Positions 1-7,906 of a DNA stretch of 64,000 bases are shown in pieces (position 1 is the first letter of the stretch; each line of letters opens with the position of its first letter). The notes below the pieces were generated by a model that saw nothing but the letters and a program-made list of their open reading frames with translations, made no database searches and had not been told where the DNA came from. The DNA is from DAOUJI01 sp965197415 (GTDB lineage: Bacteria; Chloroflexota; Dehalococcoidia; Lucifugimonadales; JAGWBF01): the NCBI GenBank assembly GCA_965197415.1, contig OZ240207.1:1240001-1304000 (forward strand). Direction: 5' to 3'. A program made the position numbers and the translations under genes.

Positions 1-1
1 A

Positions 2-931
2 GAGATGGCTGCTGGGCTGTTGGGCAAAGAAGCGGCCCTGTTTACCGCCAGCGGCACCATGAGCAACTTGATTGCCGCCCTCACCCACTGCCGCAGAGGG
101 GATGAGATTGTAATGGGGTCGGAAGCCCACATGATGTGGAACGAGGTGGCGGGAGCGGCGACCCTGGCCGCCGCCCAGGTCCGCACAGTCCCCAACGACG
201 ACATGGGACGTATAGACCCCCAAGCCCTCGACGACGTGATCCGAACCGGCGGCAACATCCAGTACCCGCCCACGGGGCTGGTCTGCCTGGAGAACACCCA
301 CAACCGCTGCAACGGCGGAGTCCTGGACGCTGCCCTGACCAAGTCGCTGGCCGACGTGGCCCACTCCCACGGAGTCCCGGTGCATCTGGACGGCGCCCGC
401 ATATTCAACGCTTCCGTGGCCCTGGAAGCTCCTGCCAGCTCCCTTGTGGAGGACGTGGATGACGTGTCCTTCTGCCTTTCCAAGGGACTGAGCGCCCCCG
501 TGGGTTCCCTGATTTGCGGCAGCCAGGAGTTCGTCGACAGAGCCAGAAAGTGGCGCAAGATGATAGGCGGCGGAATGCGGCAAGCAGGAGTCCTGGCAGC
601 GGCTGGCATCGTGGCGCTAGACACCATGATTGACAGGCTGGCAGAGGACCACGTCCACACCCGCAGGCTGGCCGAGGGACTGGCCGACGTGAAGGGCCTG
701 TCCGTCGACCCGGACATGTTCCCCACGAATATAGTGTTCGCCGAAGTGGAGCCAAGCCTGGGCGCTGCCCAAGCGCTGGTCGGCCGCCTCGCTGAGGCTG
801 GCGTGCTGGTGTCCTATCCGGGCGACAGCCGGGTCAGGATGGTGCTCAACCGCCACGTGGACGACCGCGATGTGGACGAGGCGCTGCACCGGGTCTCGGA
901 GGCTTGCAAGCAAGCACTGGCAGCGTCGTAG
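2..931 (+). CDS. ltaE: Low-specificity L-threonine aldolase, 5' truncated by the window
   Basis: PLP enzyme that cleaves threonine or allo-threonine to glycine and acetaldehyde. The frame is open to the left edge, so the first few dozen residues and the true start lie outside; the ATG at 5 is probably internal. Visible family marks are GTMSN in the phosphate-binding region, ENTHN, HLDGAR with the aspartate that contacts the PLP ring, and SKGLSAPVG with the Schiff-base lysine. The stop is TAG at 929-931. About 309 codons remain of the usual 340 or so. A Rieske gene follows on the same strand after 72 bases that hold a TATAAT at 942-947, so the two may be transcribed separately. Other fold-type I PLP lyases such as beta-eliminating enzymes are less likely given the motif set. 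Confidence 0.93.
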   Translation, partial: EMAAGLLGKEAALFTASGTMSNLIAALTHCRRGDEIVMGSEAHMMWNEVAGAATLAAAQVRTVPNDDMGRIDPQALDDVIRTGGNIQYPPTGLVCLENTHNRCNGGVLDAALTKSLADVAHSHGVPVHLDGARIFNASVALEAPASSLVEDVDDVSFCLSKGLSAPVGSLICGSQEFVDRARKWRKMIGGGMRQAGVLAAAGIVALDTMIDRLAEDHVHTRRLAEGLADVKGLSVDPDMFPTNIVFAEVEPSLGAAQALVGRLAEAGVLVSYPGDSRVRMVLNRHVDDRDVDEALHRVSEACKQALAAS

Positions 932-1003
932 AATCACCGTTTATAATGACGCCCGACGCCCACAGGCTTAACTGACTTAATTACATACAAAAAGGAGCTA
1001 GTC

Positions 1004-1324
1004 ATGCCCGAAGATTTCGTAAAGGCGGCGCAGACCGGCGAGGTCCTCCCCGGCAAGATGAAGGCGGTGGAACTGGGAAGCGAGATTATCCTCCTGGTGA
1101 ACGTTAACGGCACCATCCACGCCGTGGACGACACCTGTTCCCACGCTTACGCCTCTCTGTCGGAAGGCGAACTGGAAGGGTCGGAGTTGGAATGTCCCCT
1201 CCACGGGGCCATGTTCGACTTGACCTCGGGCCAGCCTCAGACGCCACCCGCCGAGGAACCCATAACCGTCTACCAGGTCAAGGTGGAAGGCGACGACATC
1301 CTCGTAGGCCCGCCAGCTGCCTGA
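1004..1324 (+). CDS. Stand-alone Rieske [2Fe-2S] ferredoxin
   Basis: Small soluble electron carrier of 106 residues with the two Rieske cluster motifs CSH (residues about 45-47) and CPLHG (about 64-68), which supply two cysteines and two histidines to a [2Fe-2S] cluster. Its length is that of NirD- or dioxygenase-ferredoxin-like single-domain Rieske proteins, with no membrane segment. The ATG is preceded by AAGGAG with good spacing. It is not next to an oxygenase subunit, so its partner cannot be read from context. A second protein of the same type lies at 27153-27482. The role as electron donor to an oxygenase or other redox enzyme is inferred from the family. Confidence 0.92.
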   Translation: MPEDFVKAAQTGEVLPGKMKAVELGSEIILLVNVNGTIHAVDDTCSHAYASLSEGELEGSELECPLHGAMFDLTSGQPQTPPAEEPITVYQVKVEGDDILVGPPAA

Positions 1325-1442
1325 CCTCCCCCGCCGCAAGGGGCAGGAACCCGGACTTTCACCGACTCGAACTCGATTCAGGTCGAACCTCGGTGCGCAC
1401 AACTCATTAACGCCAGCGCCATTCACAACTTAGATTCGACGT

Positions 1443-1602
1443 ATGGAAATTTGCCCCGTATTTGTGGATGAGACCGGCGTCTTATCTGAGTCGGTCAGGA
1501 AGCAGCCAATCTATGGCATTGGAATGTTGGTGGTTCCTGACGTTCGAGAGATCACCGACAGCTTCTATCGTGTCCACTTCAATTTCATTAGTGCACTGAC
1601 TA
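1443..1602 (+). pseudogene. DUF3800 gene, 5' fragment, cut by an IS5-type element
   Basis: Starts at ATG 1443 and encodes 53 residues beginning with MEICPVFVDETG, the N-terminal acidic FVDE motif typical of DUF3800 proteins, thought to be RNase-H-like and often found near mobile or defence genes. Reading runs into the insertion element at 1603. Joining base 1602 directly to base 2418 (removing the element and one TA copy) restores one open frame of about 270 codons that ends at 3070. The fragment itself would stop inside the element's terminal repeat. The frame join was worked out by hand from the sequence; the family call is from memory of the motif. Confidence 0.8.
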
Positions 1603-1618
1603 GGGTCTGTTAACACTA
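1603..1618. repeat. Left terminal inverted repeat of the IS5-type element
   Basis: GGGTCTGTTAACACTA. It pairs with 2400-2415 in reverse complement with a single T/C difference at the fourth base. Confidence 0.9.
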
Positions 1619-2372
1619 ACGTAGTGCATCGATGATGAACCCGAATAGGATGAACCCCAGGAAGAGTACGTCGAGCTTGTCAAAGCGAGAGAAGATGCGG
1701 CGAAATCCCTTCAGCCGACGGAACAGCCGCTCGATTTCGTTGCGCTTCTTGTATATCTCCCGGTCGTATTCCCAAGGGTCAATCCGGCTCTTCAGCGGCG
1801 GAACGACGGGCGTGAACCCCAGCGCCAACGCCAACTGGCGGGTCTCGTTTCCCTCGTATGCCCTGTCCATCAGCAGAGACGGGCTCCCATGCTGAGGCCC
1901 CAGATGGTGCAGCAGCTTGCGCCCCTCCGGTGCGTCGTGGGCCTGTCCGGGAGAGAGGGAAACGGTTATAGCTGTCCGAGCATCCGCGGCAACCATATGA
2001 ATCTTGGTAGTCCAACCTCCGCGGGATTTGCCGATGGACTGGGGTCCGTTTTTTTAACGCACCCGTGCCGTCGGGATGGACCTTGACGGTAGTGCTGTCC
2101 ATCGAAACCGCCTCCAGCTTGATGCGCACTATCTGTTCCTTCTGGAGGTGTTCGAATATCCGGTCCAGTACGCCGCTCTTGGACCAGCGGTTCATGCGGG
2201 TGTAGATGGTATGCCAGTTGCCAAACCGGGCCGGCAACCCCCGCCATTTGCAGCCATGCTCGGCGACGTACAAGATTGCGTTGAGCACTCGCAGGTTCGA
2301 AAGGCTGACATTGCCCCGCTGCACCGGGAGATGGGGCGCGATGCGTTGAAACTGGACTTCGGTTATTTCCAT
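1616..2372 (-). CDS. IS5-family DDE transposase, split into two frames at an A7 tract
   Basis: Upstream frame from ATG 2372 starts MEITEVQFQRIAPHLP, contains the helix-turn-helix region and the first catalytic Asp in SMDSTTVKVHPDG. Downstream frame, ending at 1616, carries the second Asp in LLMDRAYEGN and the Glu in RNEIERLFRRLKGF, then a hydrophobic tail. Together they form the usual IS427-type transposase of about 250 residues. The change of frame falls at seven A's on the coding strand (plus-strand T7 at 2049-2055), after which the expected NGPQSIGKSRGGWTTKIH follows. Linking the two frames needs a +1 or -2 shift. Ribosomal frameshifting is known in this group, but a single-base indel in the homopolymer would look the same. 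Confidence 0.9.
2049..2055 (-). other. Homopolymer frameshift site in the IS5-type transposase
   Basis: Seven consecutive A's on the coding strand, read TTA AAA AAA in the upstream frame, placed just after GTGA (Gly-Thr-Gly-Ala) and just before the NGPQSIGK region of the downstream frame. This is where translation must change frame for a full transposase. Confidence 0.6.
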
Positions 2373-2417
2373 GCCAGAATTGTATCATAATTCGACTAAT
2401 AGTGTTAACAGGCCCTA

Positions 2418-3070
2418 GTCAACGTAACAGGGTCAGAAAAGACATCCAAGCTAGAGGCACACCACCAACATTGCTTGAAGTTGACAGGATGATGCATTCA
2501 ACGCGTCATCACGAGTACAAATTCACTGATGTCACCCGCTACAACATTCAACAGTACATCGATATTCTGAACCTATATTTCGCGTTTCCTAGTCTGGAGT
2601 TTCATTCTCTCATAATGGACAAACGCGACGTAGGGGCGAGTCTCCACAAGTGGAACGATGACGCATGGGAGGCATACACACATTTTGCCAAAGAGCTTTT
2701 GGCCGAAAGGCTGAACAGGGATGTCTTCGCCGTCGTGGACCTACAAGGTAAACCTAACAAATCAACAATCTATCTCGAAGATGTTCTGTGTTCGATAGAC
2801 CGGGTAAAAGGTTGCTTAAGGGCCACTTCTGACATGTCGATTTACCTACAACTGGTCGATTTGTTGTTGGGGTGTGTGCAATTCGACGTCAAAACCCAAA
2901 TGGGATTCTACGGCCCAGCTTCCAGACGAGCACAAGAGAAGTCGCAACTTGTCGGTTTTGTCAAGAGTAAATTGGGGATGAGGCAAGACGAACCGTTTCT
3001 GACGGATGGTCAGTCCATCAACACCTGGGATACACCGTCGGTCTATACTGTATGGAAGGGGAATTGGTGA
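2418..3070 (+). pseudogene. DUF3800 gene, 3' fragment
   Basis: In frame with the 1443-1602 fragment once the element is removed. It encodes about 216 residues ending in VWKGNW and contains VVDLQGKPNKS and LQLVDLLLGCVQFD, the C-terminal Asp-containing block characteristic of DUF3800. The stop is TGA at 3068-3070. A short separate protein could still be made from this part, but the N-terminal acidic motif is missing, so loss of function is expected. Base composition is lower in GC than in the neighbouring metabolic genes, which fits a horizontally acquired accessory gene. Confidence 0.8.
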
Positions 3071-3201
3071 GTTAAAAAGCAGAAGTGCGGCTATGACCGG
3101 CGCCCATCCCTTAAGCGGGACGACGTACTCCGGGCACTCCGCACCTTGTGTTTATTTTGCACATATTGGTACCACGGTGTCAATAAGACATCGCCCCTGG
3201 T

Positions 3202-3230
3202 TTGACACCCACATTGGGCGTCAATAAAAT
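3202..3230 (+). promoter_or_regulatory. nadB promoter with an overlapping palindromic operator candidate
   Basis: TTGACA at 3202-3207 and TAAAAT at 3225-3230 with a 17-base spacer, 76 bases before the nadB start. The stretch 3202-3224 is also an imperfect palindrome (TTGAC a CCCA ... TGGG c GTCAA, 9 of 11 pairs) covering the -35 and spacer, the position a repressor would take. The regulator is not identifiable here; control of NAD synthesis by NrtR-, NiaR- or NadR-type repressors is known in other bacteria. The rest of the 235-base gap 3071-3305 shows no gene. Confidence 0.6.
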
Positions 3231-3305
3231 GCCCTAAATCAGTCTCCGCCCACCGACGCAGTCCCTTCCTGACCAATCATTGCGTCATCAGCTATAGGGG
3301 GGCCT

Positions 3306-4862
3306 TTGGCTCAGAGCTACGACTACATCATCCTGGGCAGCGGTATAGCCGGCCTGAATACGGCCCTGCTTGCCAGGGAACACGGCTCTGTGGTCATTCT
3401 AACCAAGGGCAAAATCGACGACTGCAACACCCGGTACGCCCAGGGAGGCATAGCCGCCGCCGTGGGAGACCAGGATTCCCCGGACCTGCACATGCAGGAC
3501 ACCCTGGCGGCCGGAGCCGGCCTCTGTGACACCGAAGCCGTGAGGGCACTCACCACGGAGGGGCCGGGCCGCATCGCCGACCTGATTCAACGAGGAGTGC
3601 CCTTCGACACCATCCACGCCGAAATATCCCTCGCCAAAGAGGGCGCTCACAGCGTAGCCCGTGTGCTCCATGCCGGAGGCGACGCCACCGGGCAGCACAT
3701 TGAGCTTACCCTGGCGCAGGCGGTTCGGGACGCCGGGATCGAGGTCCTGGAATACTCCCTGGCCACCTACATTAACGTGGAAAATGGCCAGGCCCAGGGA
3801 GTCGAGGCACTGGACACCCATACTGGTCGGAAGGACGTGTTCGAAGGCCGTTTTGTCGTCGTGGCAACCGGCGGAGGAGGCCGTGTCTACAACAATACCA
3901 CCAACCCGGAAGTCGCCACAGGGGACGGTGTAGCCCTGGCATTCCGCGCCGGCGCCCAGGTGATGGATATGGAGTTCTACCAGTTCCATCCTACGGCTCT
4001 CCGCATGGACGGAGTCCCCACATTTCTCATTTCCGAGGCCATGAGAGGCGAGGGCGCCATCCTTCGAAACGCAGAGGGCCAGCCCTTCTTGAAGGACCAC
4101 CATCCTATGGCCGAACTAGCCCCTAGGGACATCGTGGCCAGGGCGATATTCAACGAGATGGGACGCATTGGAGCTGACCACGTGCTCCTGGACGTAACTC
4201 ACCTTCCAGCCGAAACGGTGCGCAACCGCTTCCCCACCATCTACAGATTCTGTCTTGACAACGACCTGGACATCACCGTGTCCCCCATTCCTGTGGCTCC
4301 GGCAGCCCACTACATGATGGGCGGCGTCAAGACCAACGTGTGGGGAGAGACCACCATCGACCGGCTCTTTGCGGCGGGAGAGGTTGCCTGCACCGGAGTC
4401 CACGGGGCCAACCGCCTGGCCAGCAACTCCCTGCTGGACACCTCCGTGTTCGCCAGACGCGTAGTCCAACGAAGCCTGGAGGCTCCTTCTCTCCACGACC
4501 GCACCCGCACCACCAGGGCGGAGATGACCGTCGCTCTGTCAGAGTCCTCTGAGTCAGCGCCCGGCTGTAAAGAGCCTACACTTCAAGGCGTTCAGGAGTT
4601 GATGGGCAGCCTGGTGGGGATGGTGCGCAACCGCGACGGTCTCACACAAGCTGTATCGTCCCTCTCCGGCTGGACCGGCTGCCAGAGTGAACCCACCGAC
4701 CGCTTCAGCCATGAACTGGCCAACCTGACTCTACTGGGACAGCTTATCTCGCAGTCGGCACTTATCCGGGAGGAGAGCCGGGGCGCCCACTTCCGCGAGG
4801 ACTTCCCCAAGCCGTCACCACAATGGCTTAAGCACATCGTTCTCGCCAACCGAGAAAGTTGA
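3306..4862 (+). CDS. nadB: L-aspartate oxidase
   Basis: FAD enzyme that oxidises L-aspartate to iminoaspartate, the first step of de novo NAD synthesis; NadA and NadC should follow in the pathway but are not in this window. The protein has 518 residues, the family length. It opens with the FAD dinucleotide motif ILGSGIAGLNTALLA, then RYAQGGIAAA and HPTAL, typical of the succinate dehydrogenase/fumarate reductase flavoprotein group, and GVHGANRLASNSLL near the C-terminal FAD region. The start is TTG at 3306, chosen because a G-rich ribosome-binding sequence (AGGGGGG) lies directly upstream and the protein begins at the usual point of the family. A GNAT gene follows after 13 bases. Confidence 0.95.
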   Translation: MAQSYDYIILGSGIAGLNTALLAREHGSVVILTKGKIDDCNTRYAQGGIAAAVGDQDSPDLHMQDTLAAGAGLCDTEAVRALTTEGPGRIADLIQRGVPFDTIHAEISLAKEGAHSVARVLHAGGDATGQHIELTLAQAVRDAGIEVLEYSLATYINVENGQAQGVEALDTHTGRKDVFEGRFVVVATGGGGRVYNNTTNPEVATGDGVALAFRAGAQVMDMEFYQFHPTALRMDGVPTFLISEAMRGEGAILRNAEGQPFLKDHHPMAELAPRDIVARAIFNEMGRIGADHVLLDVTHLPAETVRNRFPTIYRFCLDNDLDITVSPIPVAPAAHYMMGGVKTNVWGETTIDRLFAAGEVACTGVHGANRLASNSLLDTSVFARRVVQRSLEAPSLHDRTRTTRAEMTVALSESSESAPGCKEPTLQGVQELMGSLVGMVRNRDGLTQAVSSLSGWTGCQSEPTDRFSHELANLTLLGQLISQSALIREESRGAHFREDFPKPSPQWLKHIVLANRES

Positions 4863-4875
4863 CATCTCTGGCGCC

Positions 4876-5346
4876 ATGACTCCCACCCTCAGGCCCGCGT
4901 CTCTCGACGACCTGGACGCTCTCGTCAGTTTCAACGCGGCAATGGCCCTGGAGACCGAAGGCAAGACCTTGGACATGGAACTCCTAAGGCAGGGGACCAG
5001 GGCAGTCTTTGATTCCTCCCAACGGGGCTTCTACCTGGTGGCGGAAGTGGACGGATCGCCCGTTGGGTCGCTGCTCGTCACCTACGAATGGAGCGATTGG
5101 CGCAACGGCTGGTTCTGGTGGATTCAGAGCGTGTACGTGAGACCCGAATGTCGCAGGATGGGCGTCTACTCGGCCATGCACCGCTGGATTCTTAACACTG
5201 CCAGGTCCAGGCCCGACGTATGCGGAGTCCGGTTGTACGTGGACAGGAACAACGACGCCGCCAGAAAGACCTACCGCAGCCTGGGCATGTCAGAGTCCCA
5301 CTACGACATGTTCGAGGAAGACTTCGCCTTTCCCGCCCAACCCTGA
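4876..5346 (+). CDS. GNAT-family N-acetyltransferase
   Basis: 156-residue acetyltransferase with the acetyl-CoA fold: strand block VGSLLVTYEWSDW, then VYVRPECRRMGVYSAM, a version of the motif A loop (R/Q-x-x-G-x-G/A) in which the first glycines are replaced by RRMGVY. The C-terminal block VDRNNDAARKTYRSLGM is the usual GNAT motif B with its tyrosine. It starts 13 bases after nadB and has little ribosome-binding sequence of its own, so it probably depends on translation of nadB. The substrate is unknown; nothing in the sequence ties it to NAD synthesis. Confidence 0.87.
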   Translation: MTPTLRPASLDDLDALVSFNAAMALETEGKTLDMELLRQGTRAVFDSSQRGFYLVAEVDGSPVGSLLVTYEWSDWRNGWFWWIQSVYVRPECRRMGVYSAMHRWILNTARSRPDVCGVRLYVDRNNDAARKTYRSLGMSESHYDMFEEDFAFPAQP

Positions 5347-5422
5347 CCTCCAGGGTGGGCAATCCGGCTCCGGCGCCGCTATAATTGGGCCGGTCATTCC
5401 GGCATATTCGACGGAGGGACTT

Positions 5423-6178
5423 ATGGGAAGAATGGACGGCAAGGTGGCCATCGTTACGGGCGCGGGCAACGGCATGGGCGCATGTGAAGCCGAGCTTCTA
5501 GCCCGAGAAGGGGCCAAGGTGGCCGTGACCGATATACGTGAAGACGACGGCATGGCCGTCGTGGAAGGCATAAGGAGATCGGGAGGTGACGCGTCCTTCC
5601 ACGGGCTGGACGTCACCGACGAAGAGGGCTGGAAGTCTGTGATAGACCGGGTGGTGGCCGCGTATGGCAAGCTAAACGTGCTTGTGAACAACGCGGGCAT
5701 AAGCAGTTTCGCCTTCGACGACACTATGGGCTCCGACGAATGGGACGTTTTCATGGCTATCAACGCCAAAGGGCCGTTCCTTGGAGTCAAACACTCTGTC
5801 CCTAAAATGAGAGAAGCCGGAGGAGGCTCCATAGTCAACATTTCCTCCATCGCTGGCCTCACCGGGTCGACTTTGGGCCACCCCGCCTACAACAGCTCGA
5901 AAGGGGCCCTGCGCCTCTTCACCAAGGCCATGGCAGCGCGTCTCGGCAGGGACAACATACGGGTGAACTCGGTCCACCCGGGCCGGATGCCTCCCATGAC
6001 GTCCGGCCGATACGAGGCCCAGCAGGACGAACTTAACCAGCGTCTGACCATGGTCCCGTTAGGCAGGATGGGCCGCGTGGAAGAGGTGGGCTATGCTGTC
6101 CTCTTCCTGGCCTCCGACGAGGCCTCATACATCACTGGACTGGAATTGGCGGTGGACGGAGGGTTCACCGCCGTATAA
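5423..6178 (+). CDS. SDR-family oxidoreductase, copy 1 of 3
   Basis: Classical short-chain dehydrogenase/reductase of 251 residues. It shows the cofactor loop TGAGNGMG, DIRE after strand 2 (suggesting NAD(H) preference), NNAGISS, the catalytic Ser in NISSIAGLTG, YNSSK with the catalytic Tyr and Lys, and the C-terminal ITGLELAVDGGFTAV. An AGGGAC sequence precedes the ATG. A TATAAT at 5380-5385 may be its promoter, but I see no good -35 box. It heads a tandem array with two related SDR genes and an LLM flavin oxidoreductase, suggesting one degradative operon. The substrate is not determined by the sequence. Confidence 0.93.
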   Translation: MGRMDGKVAIVTGAGNGMGACEAELLAREGAKVAVTDIREDDGMAVVEGIRRSGGDASFHGLDVTDEEGWKSVIDRVVAAYGKLNVLVNNAGISSFAFDDTMGSDEWDVFMAINAKGPFLGVKHSVPKMREAGGGSIVNISSIAGLTGSTLGHPAYNSSKGALRLFTKAMAARLGRDNIRVNSVHPGRMPPMTSGRYEAQQDELNQRLTMVPLGRMGRVEEVGYAVLFLASDEASYITGLELAVDGGFTAV

Positions 6179-6200
6179 TCGCCGCAAGTCCCACCAAAAC

Positions 6201-6234
6201 CTCCTCTCCTCCTGGGAGAGGGTCGGGGTGAGGG
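6201..6234. repeat. Dispersed intergenic repeat, copy 1
   Basis: Lies in the gap between the first and second SDR genes. Its core, GGGAGAGGGTCGGGGTGAGG at 6214-6233, recurs with changes at only two bases in reverse orientation at 43277-43297, and in the same orientation at 21592-21612. The left part CTCCTCTCCTCCTGGGAGAG can fold into a short hairpin. Confidence 0.6.
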
Positions 6235-6268
6235 ATAACAGAACCAACCAACACGGAGGCAACGAGAT

Positions 6269-7024
6269 ATGGGTAGATTGGACGGAAAGGTCGCCATCAT
6301 CACTGGAGGCGCCAATGGTCAGGGCGCCATGGAATGCCGGATGTTCGCCAACGAGGGCGCCAAGGTCATAATCGCTGACATCGCAGGCGATGCGGGCCAG
6401 AAGCTGGAAGCCGAAATAAACGAGGCAGGTGGAATAGCCACGTTCATGCTCCTGGACGTGACCAACGAGGAGAACTGGCAGACGGTAGTGGACGAGACCG
6501 TCGCCACACATGGGCGGCTGGACATTCTGGTAAACAACGCCGGTCTGTCCTCAACTTCGGTGACGGACTTCAACAGCCTCGACGGCTGGGAGAAAATCAG
6601 CGATGTCAACGCCAAGGGCGTGTTCCTGGGCACCAAGACCGTAGTCCCTCAGATGAGGGAAGTCGGGGGAGGCTCCATCGTGAACATCTCGTCCATATAC
6701 GGCCTTGTTGGGTCCCCGTCGGGCCATCCCGCCTACCATGCGTCAAAAGGAGCCGTAAGGCTCTTCACTAAGGCGGCGGCGGCTCGGTATGGCCCAGACA
6801 ACATCCGCTGCAACTCAATCCACCCGGGCAGGATGCCTCCAATGGTTTCGGGAGACCACGACTGGTATTGGTCCCAGGACGCCATCTGGCACGCCAAGAT
6901 TCCTCTTCGGCGGAACGGGCGTACGGACGAGGTTGCGTCCGCCGTGCTTTTCCTGGCCTCCGACGAGGCCTCCTACGTCACCGGAGCGGAGATACCCGTA
7001 GACGGCGGGTACACTAGCCAGTAG
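6269..7024 (+). CDS. SDR-family oxidoreductase, copy 2 of 3
   Basis: 251-residue classical SDR, a paralog of its two neighbours. Cofactor loop TGGANGQG, DIAGD after strand 2, NNAGLSS, catalytic Ser in NISSIYGLVG, YHASK with Tyr and Lys, and the ending VTGAEIPVDGGYTSQ. A GGAGGC sequence sits before the ATG. It is separated from copy 1 by a 90-base gap that holds a dispersed repeat, and from copy 3 by only 18 bases. The full catalytic set argues for an active NAD(P)-dependent alcohol dehydrogenase or ketoreductase of unknown substrate. Confidence 0.93.
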   Translation: MGRLDGKVAIITGGANGQGAMECRMFANEGAKVIIADIAGDAGQKLEAEINEAGGIATFMLLDVTNEENWQTVVDETVATHGRLDILVNNAGLSSTSVTDFNSLDGWEKISDVNAKGVFLGTKTVVPQMREVGGGSIVNISSIYGLVGSPSGHPAYHASKGAVRLFTKAAAARYGPDNIRCNSIHPGRMPPMVSGDHDWYWSQDAIWHAKIPLRRNGRTDEVASAVLFLASDEASYVTGAEIPVDGGYTSQ

Positions 7025-7042
7025 TCCTGACAGGAGCAAGCA

Positions 7043-7801
7043 ATGGGCAGACTCGACGGCAAAGTGGCGATAATAACAGGCGGCGGCAACGGAATGGGAG
7101 CCGCTGCTTGCGTCCTGTTCGCTAAAGAAGGCTGCAGGGTTGCCATAGCCGACAGGCTTGAGGACGGCGGACGCACCGTGGAGAAGGAAATCAGCGAGGC
7201 GGGGGGCGACGCGTTTTTCGTCCGCATGGACGTGGCCAACGAAGATGATTGGAAGCGCGCCGTAGACGAGGTAGTCCATCGGTACGGCAAGCTCAACGTG
7301 CTGGTCCAGTTCGCAGGACTCAGCGGCACCATATACCAGGACCACTACGACTCCGACGGTTGGGACCGGTACATGGCGATCAACGCCAAAGGTCCGTTCC
7401 TGGGGTTCAAATACTGCTACCCAAAAATGAAGGAGGCCGGCGGAGGCTCGGTGGTCAATTGCGGCTCCCGCTTTGCTCTGGACGGCTCGCCCGGAAGCCA
7501 CCCTGGGTACCACGCTTCCAAGGGCGCCCTGCGATTGTACACGAAGGCCATCGCCTCCAGGCACGGGCCGGAGAACATCCGGGCAAACTGTCTTCACCCG
7601 GCCAGGATGCCTCCCATGACCACCTCCGACGCCACCTCCCCAAAGATAACTCAGGAGTTGTTCCCAGTTTCGTCCATACCCATGAGGCGTCCAGGCACAC
7701 GGGACGAGGCAGCGTGGGTAGCCCTGTTCCTGGCCTCGGACGAATCATCCTACATCACGGGCATAGACTTCCCGGTGGATGGGGGCCTCAACGCCATCTA
7801 G
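7043..7801 (+). CDS. SDR-family oxidoreductase, copy 3 of 3, with altered NNAG motif
   Basis: 252-residue SDR of the same subgroup. The cofactor loop TGGGNGMG, the aspartate in ADRLED, the catalytic Ser in NCGSRFALDG and YHASK with Tyr and Lys are all present. The usual NNAG motif, conserved in the other two copies, is here VQFAG, so the asparagine that shapes the cofactor and proton relay is lost. SSIxG is also changed to GSRFAL. It may use a different substrate or geometry, or be less active. A CAGGAG sequence precedes the ATG, and the gene is followed by the LLM oxidoreductase. Confidence 0.92.
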   Translation: MGRLDGKVAIITGGGNGMGAAACVLFAKEGCRVAIADRLEDGGRTVEKEISEAGGDAFFVRMDVANEDDWKRAVDEVVHRYGKLNVLVQFAGLSGTIYQDHYDSDGWDRYMAINAKGPFLGFKYCYPKMKEAGGGSVVNCGSRFALDGSPGSHPGYHASKGALRLYTKAIASRHGPENIRANCLHPARMPPMTTSDATSPKITQELFPVSSIPMRRPGTRDEAAWVALFLASDESSYITGIDFPVDGGLNAI

Positions 7802-7906
7802 AGGCGCTGCGTCGGCGTAGAGGCTGTGCCAGCCCGCTACAACAACGTTCCTCACGAACGATTTTCTGGTCTATACGAAGACATACTCCAAGGTCGGGAG
7901 GCCAAG

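Larger units (their letters stand above)
1603..2415 (-). mobile_element. IS5-family (IS427-like) insertion sequence, 813 bp
   Basis: The element carries one transposase in two frames on the minus strand and ends in 16-bp terminal inverted repeats with one mismatch: GGGTCTGTTAACACTA at 1603-1618 and TAGTGTTAACAGGCCC at 2400-2415. It is flanked by TA on each side (1601-1602 and 2416-2417). Because the target reads gaCTAGtc, a CTAG duplication with the element ending in GGTC/GGCC is equally consistent, and both readings restore the same uninterrupted target. The host gene is DUF3800. The element looks complete: both ends, the DDE residues and the direct target copies are all present. Confidence 0.92.

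Noticed and set aside
1601..2417. CTAG as a 4-bp duplication for the IS5-type element
   Set aside because: Equally compatible with the sequence, but the longer inverted repeat match favours TA; not resolved, both restore the same gene.
7826..7906. GTG at 7826 as start of the LLM oxidoreductase
   Set aside because: The extra residues do not fit the family, while ATG 7907 has a strong ribosome-binding sequence.
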